From JANNAV01 sp031384695 (lineage in GTDB: Bacteria; Pseudomonadota; Alphaproteobacteria; Rhodobacterales; Rhodobacteraceae): a stretch of DNA of 28,325 bases. This document shows positions 16,656 to 23,882 of this stretch, piece by piece. Numbering within the stretch: position 1 is the stretch's first letter; the number at the start of each line of letters is the position of its first letter. The notes below the pieces were generated by a model. That model worked only from the letters and a program-made list of their open reading frames with translations, searched no databases and was not told the origin of the DNA. The DNA lies in NCBI GenBank assembly GCA_031384695.1, contig JANNAV010000283.1, forward strand, positions 1 to 28,325, given 5' to 3'. The position numbers were made by a program, and so were the translations under genes.

Positions 16656-18047
16656 ATGGTCGGCAAGATACTTATAGTGGACGATGTGGCCACCAACCGC
16701 ATTGTCATGAAGGTCAAGCTGAGTGCGGCGGGATATCGTCCGGTTTTAGCCGCTGATGGCGCGGCGTGCCTTGCCTTGGCGGCACGCGAATTGCCTGATC
16801 TGATCGTGATGGATCTGACACTGCCCGACATGACAGGCCTTGATCTGTTACGCCGCTTGCGCGCCGATCCGGTGACACGAACGATTCCTGTGGTGATGTT
16901 GACGGCCACCAACGATGGCGCGGCCCGGGTGCAAGCGTTTCGCGCGGGGGTTGATGACTTTTTATGCAAACCGCTGGAAGGTCAGGTTTTGCTGGCCCGT
17001 ATTCGCGCCTTTATGCGCGCGCGTGATCAGATTGACGGGTTTGACACCAGTAAAATTGGCCTGCCCGCGTTTGGTATGGCAGAAGCCGCACCGGTATTTA
17101 TCGCCCCCGGCACCATTGCAATTGTGGCCCAACGCAGTGAAACCGCGATGCGCCTGCGCCAAGAAATGGCCTTGTATCTTACAGATCGCGTGGTGATCAT
17201 GACCGCGGATGAGGCGCTGTCGGAAGGCTTGAAATCTGATGCTTCGCCGGATGTGTTTTTGATTGAGGCCGATATCGGTGGTGCCGCGGGTGGCTTGCAA
17301 CTGATGTCAGAGCTGCGCAGCCGCACCAACACCCGCCATGCCGCGATGTGCATCCTTGTTCCAACTGGGGCCAGTATTGGCGCTGCAATGGCCTTTGATC
17401 TGGGCGCAAACGACCTGATCGCCGCCACGCTTCCGCCCGAAGAGGCTGCACTGCGGCTGGTTCGTTTGCTATTGCGCAAGCGCGAGGCGGATGCAGCCCG
17501 CGCATCGGTGCAAGATGGGCTGCGACTGGCGATGATTGATCCGTTGACCGGGCTGCATAACCGCCGCTATGGCATCGCCCAATTGGCCGCGATAGCGGAG
17601 CGGGCGCATAAAGATGGCACGGGCTATGCGGTGATGGTGGTGGATCTGGACCGGTTCAAATCGGTGAATGATCGCTGGGGCCATGCGGCAGGCGATGCCG
17701 TTTTGGTGGAACTTGCGGGCAGACTATCGCGCAATCTACGAAATGATGATTTGCTGGCGCGCATTGGCGGTGAGGAATTTTTGATTGCCCTGCCCGATAC
17801 CGACCTGCCCGAGGCCCGGGCCATCGCCGAACGTCTGTGCCAAGCCGTGCAACAAGACGTCGTGCGGCTGTCGGACAATATCAAAATTCAGGTGACGGTT
17901 TCAATCGGCCTTGCCATCAGTTCCGGCCCCGGGGTGCCTGCGGCCCATGATACCGTTTCTGATATCGTTGACCGGGCCGACCGGGCCTTGTTGATTGCAA
18001 AGTCTGAAGGTCGCAATCAGGTGACGATCAGCCGGAACGCCGCATAA
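16656..18047 (+). CDS. pleD: PleD-type response regulator diguanylate cyclase
   Basis: A 463-residue protein with the PleD layout: receiver 1 (about 3-120), receiver-like 2 (about 152-273), GGDEF domain (about 290-460). Receiver 1 has the acidic pair D9-D10, phospho-acceptor D53, T83 and K105, so it should be phosphorylatable. In receiver 2 the acceptor position appears to be E204 (PDVFLIEAD), making it an adaptor rather than a phosphate acceptor. The catalytic motif is GGEEF at 371-375, and the inhibitory RxxD site is R362-D365. The role is phosphorylation-controlled c-di-GMP synthesis, classically linked to the motile-sessile switch and polar development in Caulobacter. No strong Shine-Dalgarno precedes the ATG. 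DivK is not adjacent. Confidence 0.9.
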   Translation: MVGKILIVDDVATNRIVMKVKLSAAGYRPVLAADGAACLALAARELPDLIVMDLTLPDMTGLDLLRRLRADPVTRTIPVVMLTATNDGAARVQAFRAGVDDFLCKPLEGQVLLARIRAFMRARDQIDGFDTSKIGLPAFGMAEAAPVFIAPGTIAIVAQRSETAMRLRQEMALYLTDRVVIMTADEALSEGLKSDASPDVFLIEADIGGAAGGLQLMSELRSRTNTRHAAMCILVPTGASIGAAMAFDLGANDLIAATLPPEEAALRLVRLLLRKREADAARASVQDGLRLAMIDPLTGLHNRRYGIAQLAAIAERAHKDGTGYAVMVVDLDRFKSVNDRWGHAAGDAVLVELAGRLSRNLRNDDLLARIGGEEFLIALPDTDLPEARAIAERLCQAVQQDVVRLSDNIKIQVTVSIGLAISSGPGVPAAHDTVSDIVDRADRALLIAKSEGRNQVTISRNAA

Positions 18048-18260
18048 TTGGTCTTTGGCAAGGATTTGCGGCAAATTTTCATGGTTTGTGTCGGGGAGGG
18101 GGGCGCCCAAGTCCCCATCACAGCGCGACGGGGCCTTTGCCGCGGCAGTATGGGGCCACATTGAATTGCAGTTTTAGACCGAGATGAAGTTGAATTGAAA
18201 CAGTCGGCAGCAGTCTTGGCAGATTTGTCCTACGAAAAATCTGTCCGCGCCTGGCACTCG

Positions 18261-18279
18261 GCCCGCCCACGGGGCGGGC
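18261..18279. terminator. GC-rich hairpin, possible bidirectional terminator
   Basis: GCCCGCCC (18261-18268) pairs perfectly with GGGCGGGC (18272-18279) around an ACG loop, followed by GTTCTTC. It lies between the convergent pleD and metal-sensor genes, though about 210 bases past pleD. Confidence 0.5.
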
Positions 18280-18288
18280 GTTCTTCGG

Positions 18289-18313
18289 GGCAAAGGTCCA
18301 CTGGACCTTTGCC
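18289..18313. repeat. Perfect 25-base palindrome
   Basis: GGCAAAGGTCCA (18289-18300) and TGGACCTTTGCC (18302-18313) are exact reverse complements around a single C. It sits 9 bases after the GC hairpin. As DNA it could be a dimeric protein site; as RNA the single-base centre would cost the innermost pairs. Confidence 0.65.
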
Positions 18314-18334
18314 ACCCCTTCATCACCCCCGGCG

Positions 18335-18366
18335 GGCGCGTATCACGCACCAGCCAGACAGGCGCG
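18335..18366 (+). repeat. Dispersed intergenic repeat, copy B
   Basis: This is similar to 6769-6801 in the same orientation, including the exact block GCCAGACAGGCGCG. It lies just right of the palindromes. Confidence 0.5.
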
Positions 18367-18447
18367 GACAGATTGGACAGGTCAGGTTTGCAGCCCCACA
18401 TTCCTTGCCCAACGGCTCTTGGCTTTTTGGGCAATGAAACTTATGGG

Positions 18448-18462
18448 CCTTGCACTGCAAGG
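18448..18462. repeat. Short palindrome
   Basis: CCTTGCA (18448-18454) and TGCAAGG (18456-18462) are exact reverse complements around one C. Confidence 0.4.
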
Positions 18463-18592
18463 TCCATCAGACGGTTTCAAAGCGGCCGGTGGTCAACGAC
18501 AAGGCTCTGAGTCTACCTTGAATCATCCCCCACTAAGCTGCGTTTAGCGGTCGGTGTTAAGTCTCACCCATAATCACCGCCTTATAACAACG

Positions 18593-19153
18593 TCACGGAT
18601 TTGGCGCATCGTCGTCTTTGCCATGTTGCCCGTCGTCGTCACCGCGCGGGTGTAGCCGCTCTTCCAACCGGCCCGCAAATTCTGCGCGCTGATCGGGCGA
18701 CATCGCGATCAGAAAATCGCGCAGCACCTCTTGGCCAAGCGTCAGTTGCTGGGACATGCGCTGCTGTTGGGCGGCCATCACTTCGGTCAGGGTTTCGGGG
18801 GCGAAAACGGGCGCGCGCAGGGCATCTAGCACCGCCATGGCGTCCGCGCGTCGCTGGCGTTTGATATTGCGCACATCGGGGGCTTTGGCCAAAAAGGCTT
18901 GGCGCAGCGCGCGGCGATCTTCGGGGCGCAAGGCTTCGGTAAAGGGGCCAAAGCCCAACTCGCGAACCATATCGTCGCGCCCCCCATCGGCATGATTGCG
19001 TAGAAACGCCCCTGCGCCCAATCCGGCAATCGCCAGATTAAGCGCCACCGAGATTGCCAAAGCAATTCGCAGCCCACGACCGGATTTCGGGGGGCTTACC
19101 GGGGGCGCAACCGGGGCTGAGGGCGCGGTAGATTTTGGATCAACGTCGCTCAT
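18593..19153 (-). CDS. Periplasmic heavy-metal sensor-like protein (CpxP/Spy-type)
   Basis: A 186-residue protein with a proline-rich cytoplasmic N-terminus, a transmembrane segment at about 28-52 (RIALAISVALNLAIAGLGAG) and a helical periplasmic domain. The pattern LRPEDRRALRQAFLAKAPDVR, with IAMSPDQRAEFAGRLEERL near the end, is typical of the Metal_resist/Spy-like family with its repeated helical hairpins. The tail (168-186) is rich in Asp and His and could bind metal. ATG at 19153 (MSDVDPKS) was preferred over an upstream frame to 19180. It is the last gene of the sigma-factor operon, 4 bases after its neighbour, so it likely feeds envelope or metal status to the sigma control. The metal is unknown. 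Confidence 0.8.
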   Translation of the reverse strand: MSDVDPKSTAPSAPVAPPVSPPKSGRGLRIALAISVALNLAIAGLGAGAFLRNHADGGRDDMVRELGFGPFTEALRPEDRRALRQAFLAKAPDVRNIKRQRRADAMAVLDALRAPVFAPETLTEVMAAQQQRMSQQLTLGQEVLRDFLIAMSPDQRAEFAGRLEERLHPRGDDDGQHGKDDDAPNP

Positions 19154-19157
19154 ATCG

Positions 19158-19526
19158 CTATTCCTCCGACAACAGGGCATCGACGCCCGGCATCAAATCC
19201 ACACTGTCCAGACTGCCGCTGCCCAAAAAGGCATCGCTCCATTGTCCCATCGCGGCGGGTTGGGCAAAGCCCAGGTAAAGGCCCGCCACTGCCGCCGTTC
19301 CCAAACCTGCCAGCACGCCACCGCCACCAAACAATGCCGCCAAACCGGCCCAGAAACCGTGACCCGCAGGCGCTGCGGCCCCAACCGATTCTGAGTGGGC
19401 CACATTGGGGCGGGCTTGTTCACGCACCGCATCGGCCAACACCCGCGCCAGCAATGCATCGGGCGGCACCGCAACCGTGGTTTCGGCCGCCGCAATTGCA
19501 AAAAGATCATCAAGATCAGTGGTCAT
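19158..19526 (-). CDS. Small membrane protein, putative anti-sigma factor
   Basis: A 122-residue protein placed directly after the ECF sigma gene: the sigma stop TGA (19529-19527) is immediately followed by this ATG, with GAGGAGG inside the sigma gene end serving as ribosome site. Residues 1-57 would be cytoplasmic (MTTDLDDLFAIAAAETT) and could bind sigma; one glycine/alanine-rich hydrophobic segment spans about 58-88; the last 34 residues would be periplasmic. It lacks the HxxxCxxC zinc motif of common anti-sigmas. The role is inferred from order and topology; no family was recognised by sequence. Confidence 0.65.
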   Translation of the reverse strand: MTTDLDDLFAIAAAETTVAVPPDALLARVLADAVREQARPNVAHSESVGAAAPAGHGFWAGLAALFGGGGVLAGLGTAAVAGLYLGFAQPAAMGQWSDAFLGSGSLDSVDLMPGVDALLSEE

Positions 19527-20114
19527 TCACGCCTCCTCATAGCCAAGCGCCAGCCGTTGTCCGGCAAGTGCTGCAGTCAACGCGCGTTTGCCCCGCGCGG
19601 TCAGGCTTTCCACCGCCTCGACACCGATCTGCAAAATCTCGGCAATCTCTGGGTTTGTCAGCCCTTCAATATGGCGCAGCACCACCGCCTCACGTTGCCG
19701 ATCGGGCAGGCTGGCAAGGGCCGCCGTCAGGGCCGCCATCCGGTTTGCTTCGATCATTCCAGCCACAACACCCGCCGCGCCATCTTCAGGCTCGGCCACA
19801 AGATCAAGCGCGTCGGTTTGGCGGCGTTTTCGGGCGCGCAGCCGGTCGGTGCACAGATTGGTGACCACGCGGTAAATCCAGGTTGAAACCTTGGCCTCGC
19901 CCTGTCGCCATTCGGGGGCCACGCGCCACAGCCGCAACATCGCTTCTTGGGCGATATCTTCGGCCTCGGTCCGGTCGGCCAACAACCGGCCCGCATAGCC
20001 CAATATCCGCGGCAGTAACCGGTGCGCCAAAACGCGCGCGGCATCGGGGTCTCCATTTGCATAGAGAACCACCAAGGCCTCGTCGGCCACCACTGCAAAA
20101 GTATCGCGTGCCAT
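19527..20114 (-). CDS. ECF-type RNA polymerase sigma factor
   Basis: A 195-residue group IV sigma factor. Region 2 is seen as LADRTEAEDIAQEAMLRLWR, followed by STWIYRVVTNLCTDRLRARKRR. Region 4 is LPDRQREAVVLRHIEGLTNPEIAEILQIGVEAVESLTARGKRAL, with the helix-turn-helix in LTNPEIAEILQIGVEAVES. Length is typical. Start chosen at the ATG of MARDTFAVV (20114) because TTAGGA lies at proper spacing; the ATG six bases upstream overlaps that site. Cotranscribed with the putative anti-sigma and the periplasmic metal sensor, suggesting control by an envelope or metal signal. Autoregulation is likely for such units but no promoter was confirmed. Confidence 0.93.
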   Translation of the reverse strand: MARDTFAVVADEALVVLYANGDPDAARVLAHRLLPRILGYAGRLLADRTEAEDIAQEAMLRLWRVAPEWRQGEAKVSTWIYRVVTNLCTDRLRARKRRQTDALDLVAEPEDGAAGVVAGMIEANRMAALTAALASLPDRQREAVVLRHIEGLTNPEIAEILQIGVEAVESLTARGKRALTAALAGQRLALGYEEA

Positions 20115-20169
20115 CGTCATCCTAAGAATGGGCTTACCTGCTGGGACGCAAGCCTGCAATTGGTGTTGG

Positions 20170-20204
20170 GCCGCGCGCCAAATCGAGGACACTTGGCGCG
20201 CGGC
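20170..20204. terminator. Strong hairpin between EF-hand and sigma-factor genes
   Basis: A perfect 12-bp GC-rich stem (GCCGCGCGCCAA at 20170-20181 with TTGGCGCGCGGC at 20193-20204) with an 11-base loop, starting 20 bases past the EF-hand stop on the minus strand. There is no U-run. It may end the EF-hand transcript or attenuate read-through into the sigma gene. Confidence 0.6.
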
Positions 20205-20223
20205 GGGTGGCTTTCAGACGGGG

Positions 20224-20766
20224 TTAGTTATTTGACCCATCCTGATCGCCACCGTGATCATCGCCATGATCATCGCGGCCATGCTTGCCGCCCCGGCCAT
20301 GGCCGCAATGCTTCATACGTTCTATCGCATCATCTGCCTCAACTTTGGTGATCGCGCCATCGCCATCGGCGTCGATCTTTTTGAACATCTCTGCCCGTCC
20401 CGGAGCCGCCGCAAACTCGGTGTCAGACAGCATTTTATCGCCGTCAGTATCAAGTTTTTCGATCATCTTGGCGGCACGGTCGGTGGCGCGCGCCATCATC
20501 TCTTTGATCTGCATCGCCGCCAGTTCTTCGGCCGACAGTTTGCCATCGGCGTTGGTGTCGGCAGCTTTGGTACGTGCGGCATGGAAAGCGTCACTTTCGG
20601 CCTTGGTCACTTTGTCGTCTTTATCGGCGTCCATGGCGTCAAAGTTCAATGTCTGCATCGGGCCTGGCCCCCTATCATCTCCCCGGCCAGCAACAGCAGC
20701 GGTCGATAGGCTGGCACCCAGCACAGCAGCCAGTGTCAGGGCGCAAAGCGCTTTATTCATCGTCAT
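20224..20766 (-). CDS. Exported EF-hand calcium-binding protein
   Basis: A 180-residue protein with an N-terminal signal peptide (MNKALCALTLAAVLGASLSTAAVAG) and four EF-hand-like loops: DADKDDKVTKAE, DTNADGKLSAEE, DTDGDKMLSDTE and DADGDGAITKVE at about 46-57, 70-81, 106-117 and 132-143. The third loop has K instead of the usual glycine at position 6. The C-terminal tail is rich in His, Gly and Asp and could bind transition metals. Three ATGs (20769, 20766, 20760) lie close together after AGGAGACG; 20766 gives the best spacing. Expected to be periplasmic and calcium-responsive. It lies upstream of the ECF sigma gene on the same strand, separated by the hairpin above, so shared regulation is plausible but not shown. 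Confidence 0.85.
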   Translation of the reverse strand: MTMNKALCALTLAAVLGASLSTAAVAGRGDDRGPGPMQTLNFDAMDADKDDKVTKAESDAFHAARTKAADTNADGKLSAEELAAMQIKEMMARATDRAAKMIEKLDTDGDKMLSDTEFAAAPGRAEMFKKIDADGDGAITKVEADDAIERMKHCGHGRGGKHGRDDHGDDHGGDQDGSNN

Positions 20767-20783
20767 CATCGTCTCCTGTCATC

Positions 20784-20808
20784 AAGCCGCGTCCTGTTGG
20801 TGCGGCTT
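20784..20808 (-). promoter_or_regulatory. Leader hairpin ahead of the EF-hand gene
   Basis: AAGCCGC (20784-20790) pairs with GCGGCTT (20802-20808) around an 11-base loop, ending a few bases before the AGGAG ribosome site of the EF-hand gene on the minus strand. It could influence translation. On the plus strand it is followed by TTCT but no gene would use it as terminator. Confidence 0.35.
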
Positions 20809-20950
20809 TTCTACCCAGTCAAACGCCGCAGGTTTGCATTTCCGTCGCCGCAATTTTCGGGGGTTGCGACAAAGGCGCGCTTCTTGCATGCACCCCCTCA
20901 ACATTGCCGCACGAAGCCCTTACATAAGAAATTATGATTGGAAATTGCCG

Positions 20951-21367
20951 ATGTCCCAAGACACCCTGATTGATGATGCCTATGCCGAGCGCGCGTTTTG
21001 GCCCGCCGTGCGCAAAGGCTGGAGCAGGCATTGCCCGGCCTGTGGTGCGGGGCCAATGCTGCATGGCTATCTGAAAGTGCGCGACGCCTGTCCGGTCTGT
21101 GGCGAGGCTTTGCACCATCACCGCGCCGATGATGGCCCGGCCTATCTGACCATTTTGATTGTCGGGCATCTGATGGCCCCGCTGATCTTCTTTGTGTTCA
21201 CCACGTTTCGCCCCGAACCGATGACGATGGTGGCGCTGTTTTCGGTGTTTTGCGTGGCGCTGTCACTGTATCTGCTGCCGCGATTAAAAGGCGCGATGGT
21301 GGCGTTGCAATGGGCCAAGCGGATGCATGGGTTTGGCGCGCCGCTGGGGGCCGATGAACTTGACTGA
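20951..21367 (+). CDS. DUF983 family membrane protein
   Basis: A 138-residue protein. The N-terminal cytoplasmic part has two CxxC pairs, CPACG (28-32) and CPVCG (47-51), forming a likely zinc ribbon; two transmembrane segments follow at about 66-85 and 92-111. KGWSRHCPACGAGPMLHGYLK and HHHRADDGPAYLTILIVGH are typical of DUF983. Function is unknown; in other alphaproteobacteria such genes are found near cytochrome oxidase assembly genes, not the case here. The start is the ATG of MSQDTLIDDAYAER; the frame is open far upstream, but that part is antisense to the EF-hand gene. The Nudix gene starts inside its 3' end (14-base overlap). Confidence 0.85.
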   Translation: MSQDTLIDDAYAERAFWPAVRKGWSRHCPACGAGPMLHGYLKVRDACPVCGEALHHHRADDGPAYLTILIVGHLMAPLIFFVFTTFRPEPMTMVALFSVFCVALSLYLLPRLKGAMVALQWAKRMHGFGAPLGADELD

Positions 21368-21968
21368 TCCCGCGATCAGGCCAGCCGCCACAGTGGTCTT
21401 GTGGCGCGATCACGCAGATGGCCCTCAGGTATTGATGGGCATGCGCGGGGCGCAGGCCGTTTTCATGCCGTCGAAATATGTGTTTCCCGGCGGCGCGGTC
21501 GATGCCGACGATTCGGGTGGCCCGGACACGGCACTAATGGAAATCTGCCGTCACCGCCTGACCCTGCTGTGCGGCCCAGACGCCCCCAGCCCGGGCACGT
21601 TATGTACCGCAGCCGCGCGTGAAATGTCCGAAGAAACCGGCCTGCAACTTGGCAATCCCCCCACCGGCACGTTGCAGTTCGTCTTTCGCGCCATCACCCC
21701 ACCGGGACGCCCACGTCGGTTTGACGCGCGGTTTTTTTTGACACATGCCCGGGCGGTGACTGGCGATACCAATGGATTTTCAGCCGCCTCGACCGAGTTA
21801 TCGCATCTTCATTGGATTGGTCTGAACGCGGCCCGCAGTCTTGATCTGCCATTTATCACCGAAGTGGTGTTGGCCGAAGTGGGTGGCATTCTGGCAGGCC
21901 ATACTCAACCCGGTGTGCCGTTTTTCGACAATTCCGGCCCGGTTCCCACCTTTCGCCGCCTAGACTGA
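21354..21968 (+). CDS. Nudix hydrolase
   Basis: A 204-residue Nudix-fold protein. MNLTDPAIRPAATVVLWRD begins the fold; KYVFPGGAVD gives the glycine of the Nudix box, and AAREMSEETGL (R89-E90, E93-E94) gives its REx2EExG core. An insert of about 30 residues separates the two halves, as in the CoA-diphosphatase/NUDT7-19-like group. It hydrolyses some nucleoside diphosphate derivative; the substrate is not predictable here. ATG at 21354 has a GGGGG stretch upstream; an in-frame ATG at 21327 is possible but adds unconserved residues. Coupled to the DUF983 gene and overlapping tail-to-tail with the desaturase gene by 9 bases. Confidence 0.85.
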   Translation: MNLTDPAIRPAATVVLWRDHADGPQVLMGMRGAQAVFMPSKYVFPGGAVDADDSGGPDTALMEICRHRLTLLCGPDAPSPGTLCTAAAREMSEETGLQLGNPPTGTLQFVFRAITPPGRPRRFDARFFLTHARAVTGDTNGFSAASTELSHLHWIGLNAARSLDLPFITEVVLAEVGGILAGHTQPGVPFFDNSGPVPTFRRLD

Positions 21969-22916
21969 TCCGCGGCTGTCGTCCGGGGCAGGTGTCATCG
22001 GCCAAATCGGATGCGGCACCGGATCTTTGGCGCGGAACGTAAACAACCGGAAAATCTGCGCATAGCTGCGATATACATAAGCGTCATTGCGGCGCAGGTA
22101 ATGATCGCGCTTTGCTGCATAAAGGGCAGGCAGCCTATACCACGCCGCATGCGGGTGCATGTGATGCACAACATGGAAATTATTGTTCAAAAACAACAGC
22201 GCAAACGGGCCTTTATCTTCAACCACCACAGTGCGGGCGCGAAACTGTTCATGCGCGCGATGTTCGAGATACGTGCGGATTTTCAGCAACCCAAAGCCCG
22301 CATAGGCGGCGATGCAATAGGCCCACAATGGCATTGTGGTAAACCCCAGCACCCAAACCAGCACCATGGCCACCCCGATGGTATTTAACACCCATGCCAG
22401 CAACACCGCACGATCACCCTTGGCAATCAGCGCCACATCCATCTTGACCAAGGCATAGATCGCAATCCCGGGTCCAAACAGAATACGCCCCAGCAGCGTG
22501 TTGTTCATCCGAAACAAGGCCTTAATCGGGGCTGACATTTGATCCCATACCTTGGGATCCATATAATTTGCTTCGGGGTCATCATAGGGATCGGTTAGGT
22601 TCGGATCATAATGATGTGCCAGATGCAGATCGCGAAAGCGGTTGAACGGCACGACCAAAGTTAACGCAGGAAACACCAACGCTTCATTTAATTGCCGGTT
22701 TCCAAACGGATGTCCGTGCAGAACTTCGTGTTGCAAGGATGAAAACTGGGTGATTGTCAGGGTCGTCAACAGCAGGGAAAGCGGGGCGGAATATTCCCAC
22801 AAAACCGTTCCCACCGCCCAAATTGCATAGGTCGCCACCATCATCAGCAGCGTCGGCCACTCAATACCATCGAATTTATCGCCAAGGGCAGTATCATCAG
22901 ACGGGTTGGCGTGCAT
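21960..22916 (-). CDS. Membrane fatty acid desaturase family protein
   Basis: A 318-residue integral membrane di-iron enzyme. The three histidine boxes are present: HEVLH (63-67), HLAHH (98-102) and HVVHH (248-252, continuing MHP). Hydrophobic segments lie at about 20-55, 145-160 and 170-210, as in the family. Such proteins introduce double bonds or hydroxyl groups into acyl chains or carotenoids; the exact substrate cannot be told. It is divergent from an XRE-type regulator with 111 bases between the start codons, which suggests that the regulator controls it. The ribosome site is modest (TAGAAGA). The 3' end overlaps the Nudix gene. Confidence 0.88.
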   Translation of the reverse strand: MHANPSDDTALGDKFDGIEWPTLLMMVATYAIWAVGTVLWEYSAPLSLLLTTLTITQFSSLQHEVLHGHPFGNRQLNEALVFPALTLVVPFNRFRDLHLAHHYDPNLTDPYDDPEANYMDPKVWDQMSAPIKALFRMNNTLLGRILFGPGIAIYALVKMDVALIAKGDRAVLLAWVLNTIGVAMVLVWVLGFTTMPLWAYCIAAYAGFGLLKIRTYLEHRAHEQFRARTVVVEDKGPFALLFLNNNFHVVHHMHPHAAWYRLPALYAAKRDHYLRRNDAYVYRSYAQIFRLFTFRAKDPVPHPIWPMTPAPDDSRGSV

Positions 22917-23027
22917 TTTTGTCTTCTACCAATTGCTTATGGATTGAACTTAACACTTGCCATCGCGCACCGGAACTTGGAACATACGCAACACTATCGC
23001 AACAATGGTGATATAAATGTGCATGTG
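22917..23027. promoter_or_regulatory. Divergent promoter/operator region, desaturase and XRE regulator
   Basis: This is a short AT-richer gap between two divergent starts. An imperfect palindrome ATCGC-N7-GTGAT (22996-23012) lies just before the regulator start and is a candidate operator. No promoter boxes were fixed. Confidence 0.35.
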
Positions 23028-23882
23028 ATGGAAATTATAGACAAACGTGATCGCGCGACCCTGTTCCGCATCCGGCTGGCCGAGGCGATGGCCGCCAAAG
23101 GCATCAGCCAGGCCGCTTTGGCCCGCGCAACCGGGGTGGATCGGTCAACTGTTTCGGCACTGCTTGCCCCGGGCACCCGGTTGCCAAATGCCCAACTGGC
23201 CGCCGATTGTGCCAGTGGTTTAGGGGTGTCTTGCGATTGGCTGTTGGGGCTGTCGGATCGCCCTGAACCCGCAGCCGATCTGCTGGCGGCTTCGGTTCGG
23301 TTGATCGACGCGCCGCGGGCGCTGTTTGATGCCGAAATCTTTGGCTGGCATCAGGCGGCGGCGGGTTATAAAATTCGCCATGTTCCCGCGACCTTACCCG
23401 ATTTATTGAAACTGCCGGCCCTTGTGGAATGGGAATATCGCGATGCCTTGGGGCAAAGCCCGGATCAAGCAATTGCGGCGTTCCAGGATCAACTGGCTTG
23501 GCTGCGCGGCGCGCGGTCTGATTATGAAATCGCCCTGCCCTTGCATGAAATCGCCAGTTTTACCGCCGCCACAGGCTATTGGCAGGGGCTGCCTGTGGCC
23601 GTTCGGCGGGCGCAGATGGATTACCTGATCCGCGTGGCGACCGAACTTTACCCATCCTTGCGGCTGTATTTGTTCGATGCCCACCGGGTGTTTTCCAGCC
23701 CCGTCACGGTGTTTGGCCCGCATCTGGCGGCGGTTTATCTGGGGCGGCAATACATCGTGTTTCGCGACCCGCCGCGGGTGGCCAGCATCTCGCAGCATTT
23801 TGATTGGTTGGTGCGTGAGGCCCCGTTTGGCGCGCGCGCAGTGATAGAACATTTGCAGGGGCTGCGGGCGGACCTTGGCTAA
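23028..23882 (+). CDS. XRE-family transcriptional regulator with large C-terminal domain
   Basis: A 284-residue protein. An N-terminal Cro/CI-type helix-turn-helix is clear at about 13-73: LFRIRLAEAMAAKGISQAAL, then ARATGVDRSTVSALLAPGTR, ending GLGVSCDWLLGLSDRP. The remaining 200 residues form an unrecognised domain, probably ligand sensing (AEIFGWHQAAAGYKIRHVPA, later AVYLGRQYIVFRDPPRV). The ATG of MEIIDKRDRA was chosen because the open frame upstream to 22911 crosses the divergent promoter region and has no domain; no good Shine-Dalgarno is visible, so a leaderless or weak start is possible. Its gene is head-to-head with the desaturase, its likely target. The 3' end overlaps the lipocalin gene by 4 bases. 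Confidence 0.82.
   Translation: MEIIDKRDRATLFRIRLAEAMAAKGISQAALARATGVDRSTVSALLAPGTRLPNAQLAADCASGLGVSCDWLLGLSDRPEPAADLLAASVRLIDAPRALFDAEIFGWHQAAAGYKIRHVPATLPDLLKLPALVEWEYRDALGQSPDQAIAAFQDQLAWLRGARSDYEIALPLHEIASFTAATGYWQGLPVAVRRAQMDYLIRVATELYPSLRLYLFDAHRVFSSPVTVFGPHLAAVYLGRQYIVFRDPPRVASISQHFDWLVREAPFGARAVIEHLQGLRADLG

Larger units (their letters stand above)
18048..18592. other. Gene-free region packed with inverted repeats
   Basis: These 545 bases between pleD and the convergent metal-sensor gene show no supportable gene. Frames are open on both strands around 18174-18437, but their translations look like GC-rich noise. The region contains a CAGATTT/AAATCTG stem near 18214-18238, a GC hairpin at 18261-18279, a 25-base palindrome at 18289-18313, the dispersed segment at 18335-18366 and a 15-base palindrome at 18448-18462. 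It may be a repeat-element remnant or a structured RNA. Confidence 0.5.

Noticed and set aside
18174..18437. Open frames on both strands (about 80-86 codons) over the inverted-repeat block
   Set aside because: Translations are Arg/Pro-rich with no domain, no ribosome site and they run through perfect palindromes; more likely repeat DNA than genes.
20819..20880. Possible ECF-type promoter (GGAA ... CGTT on the minus strand) before the EF-hand gene
   Set aside because: The spacing between the boxes is about 14 bases, shorter than the usual 16-18, so it was not called.
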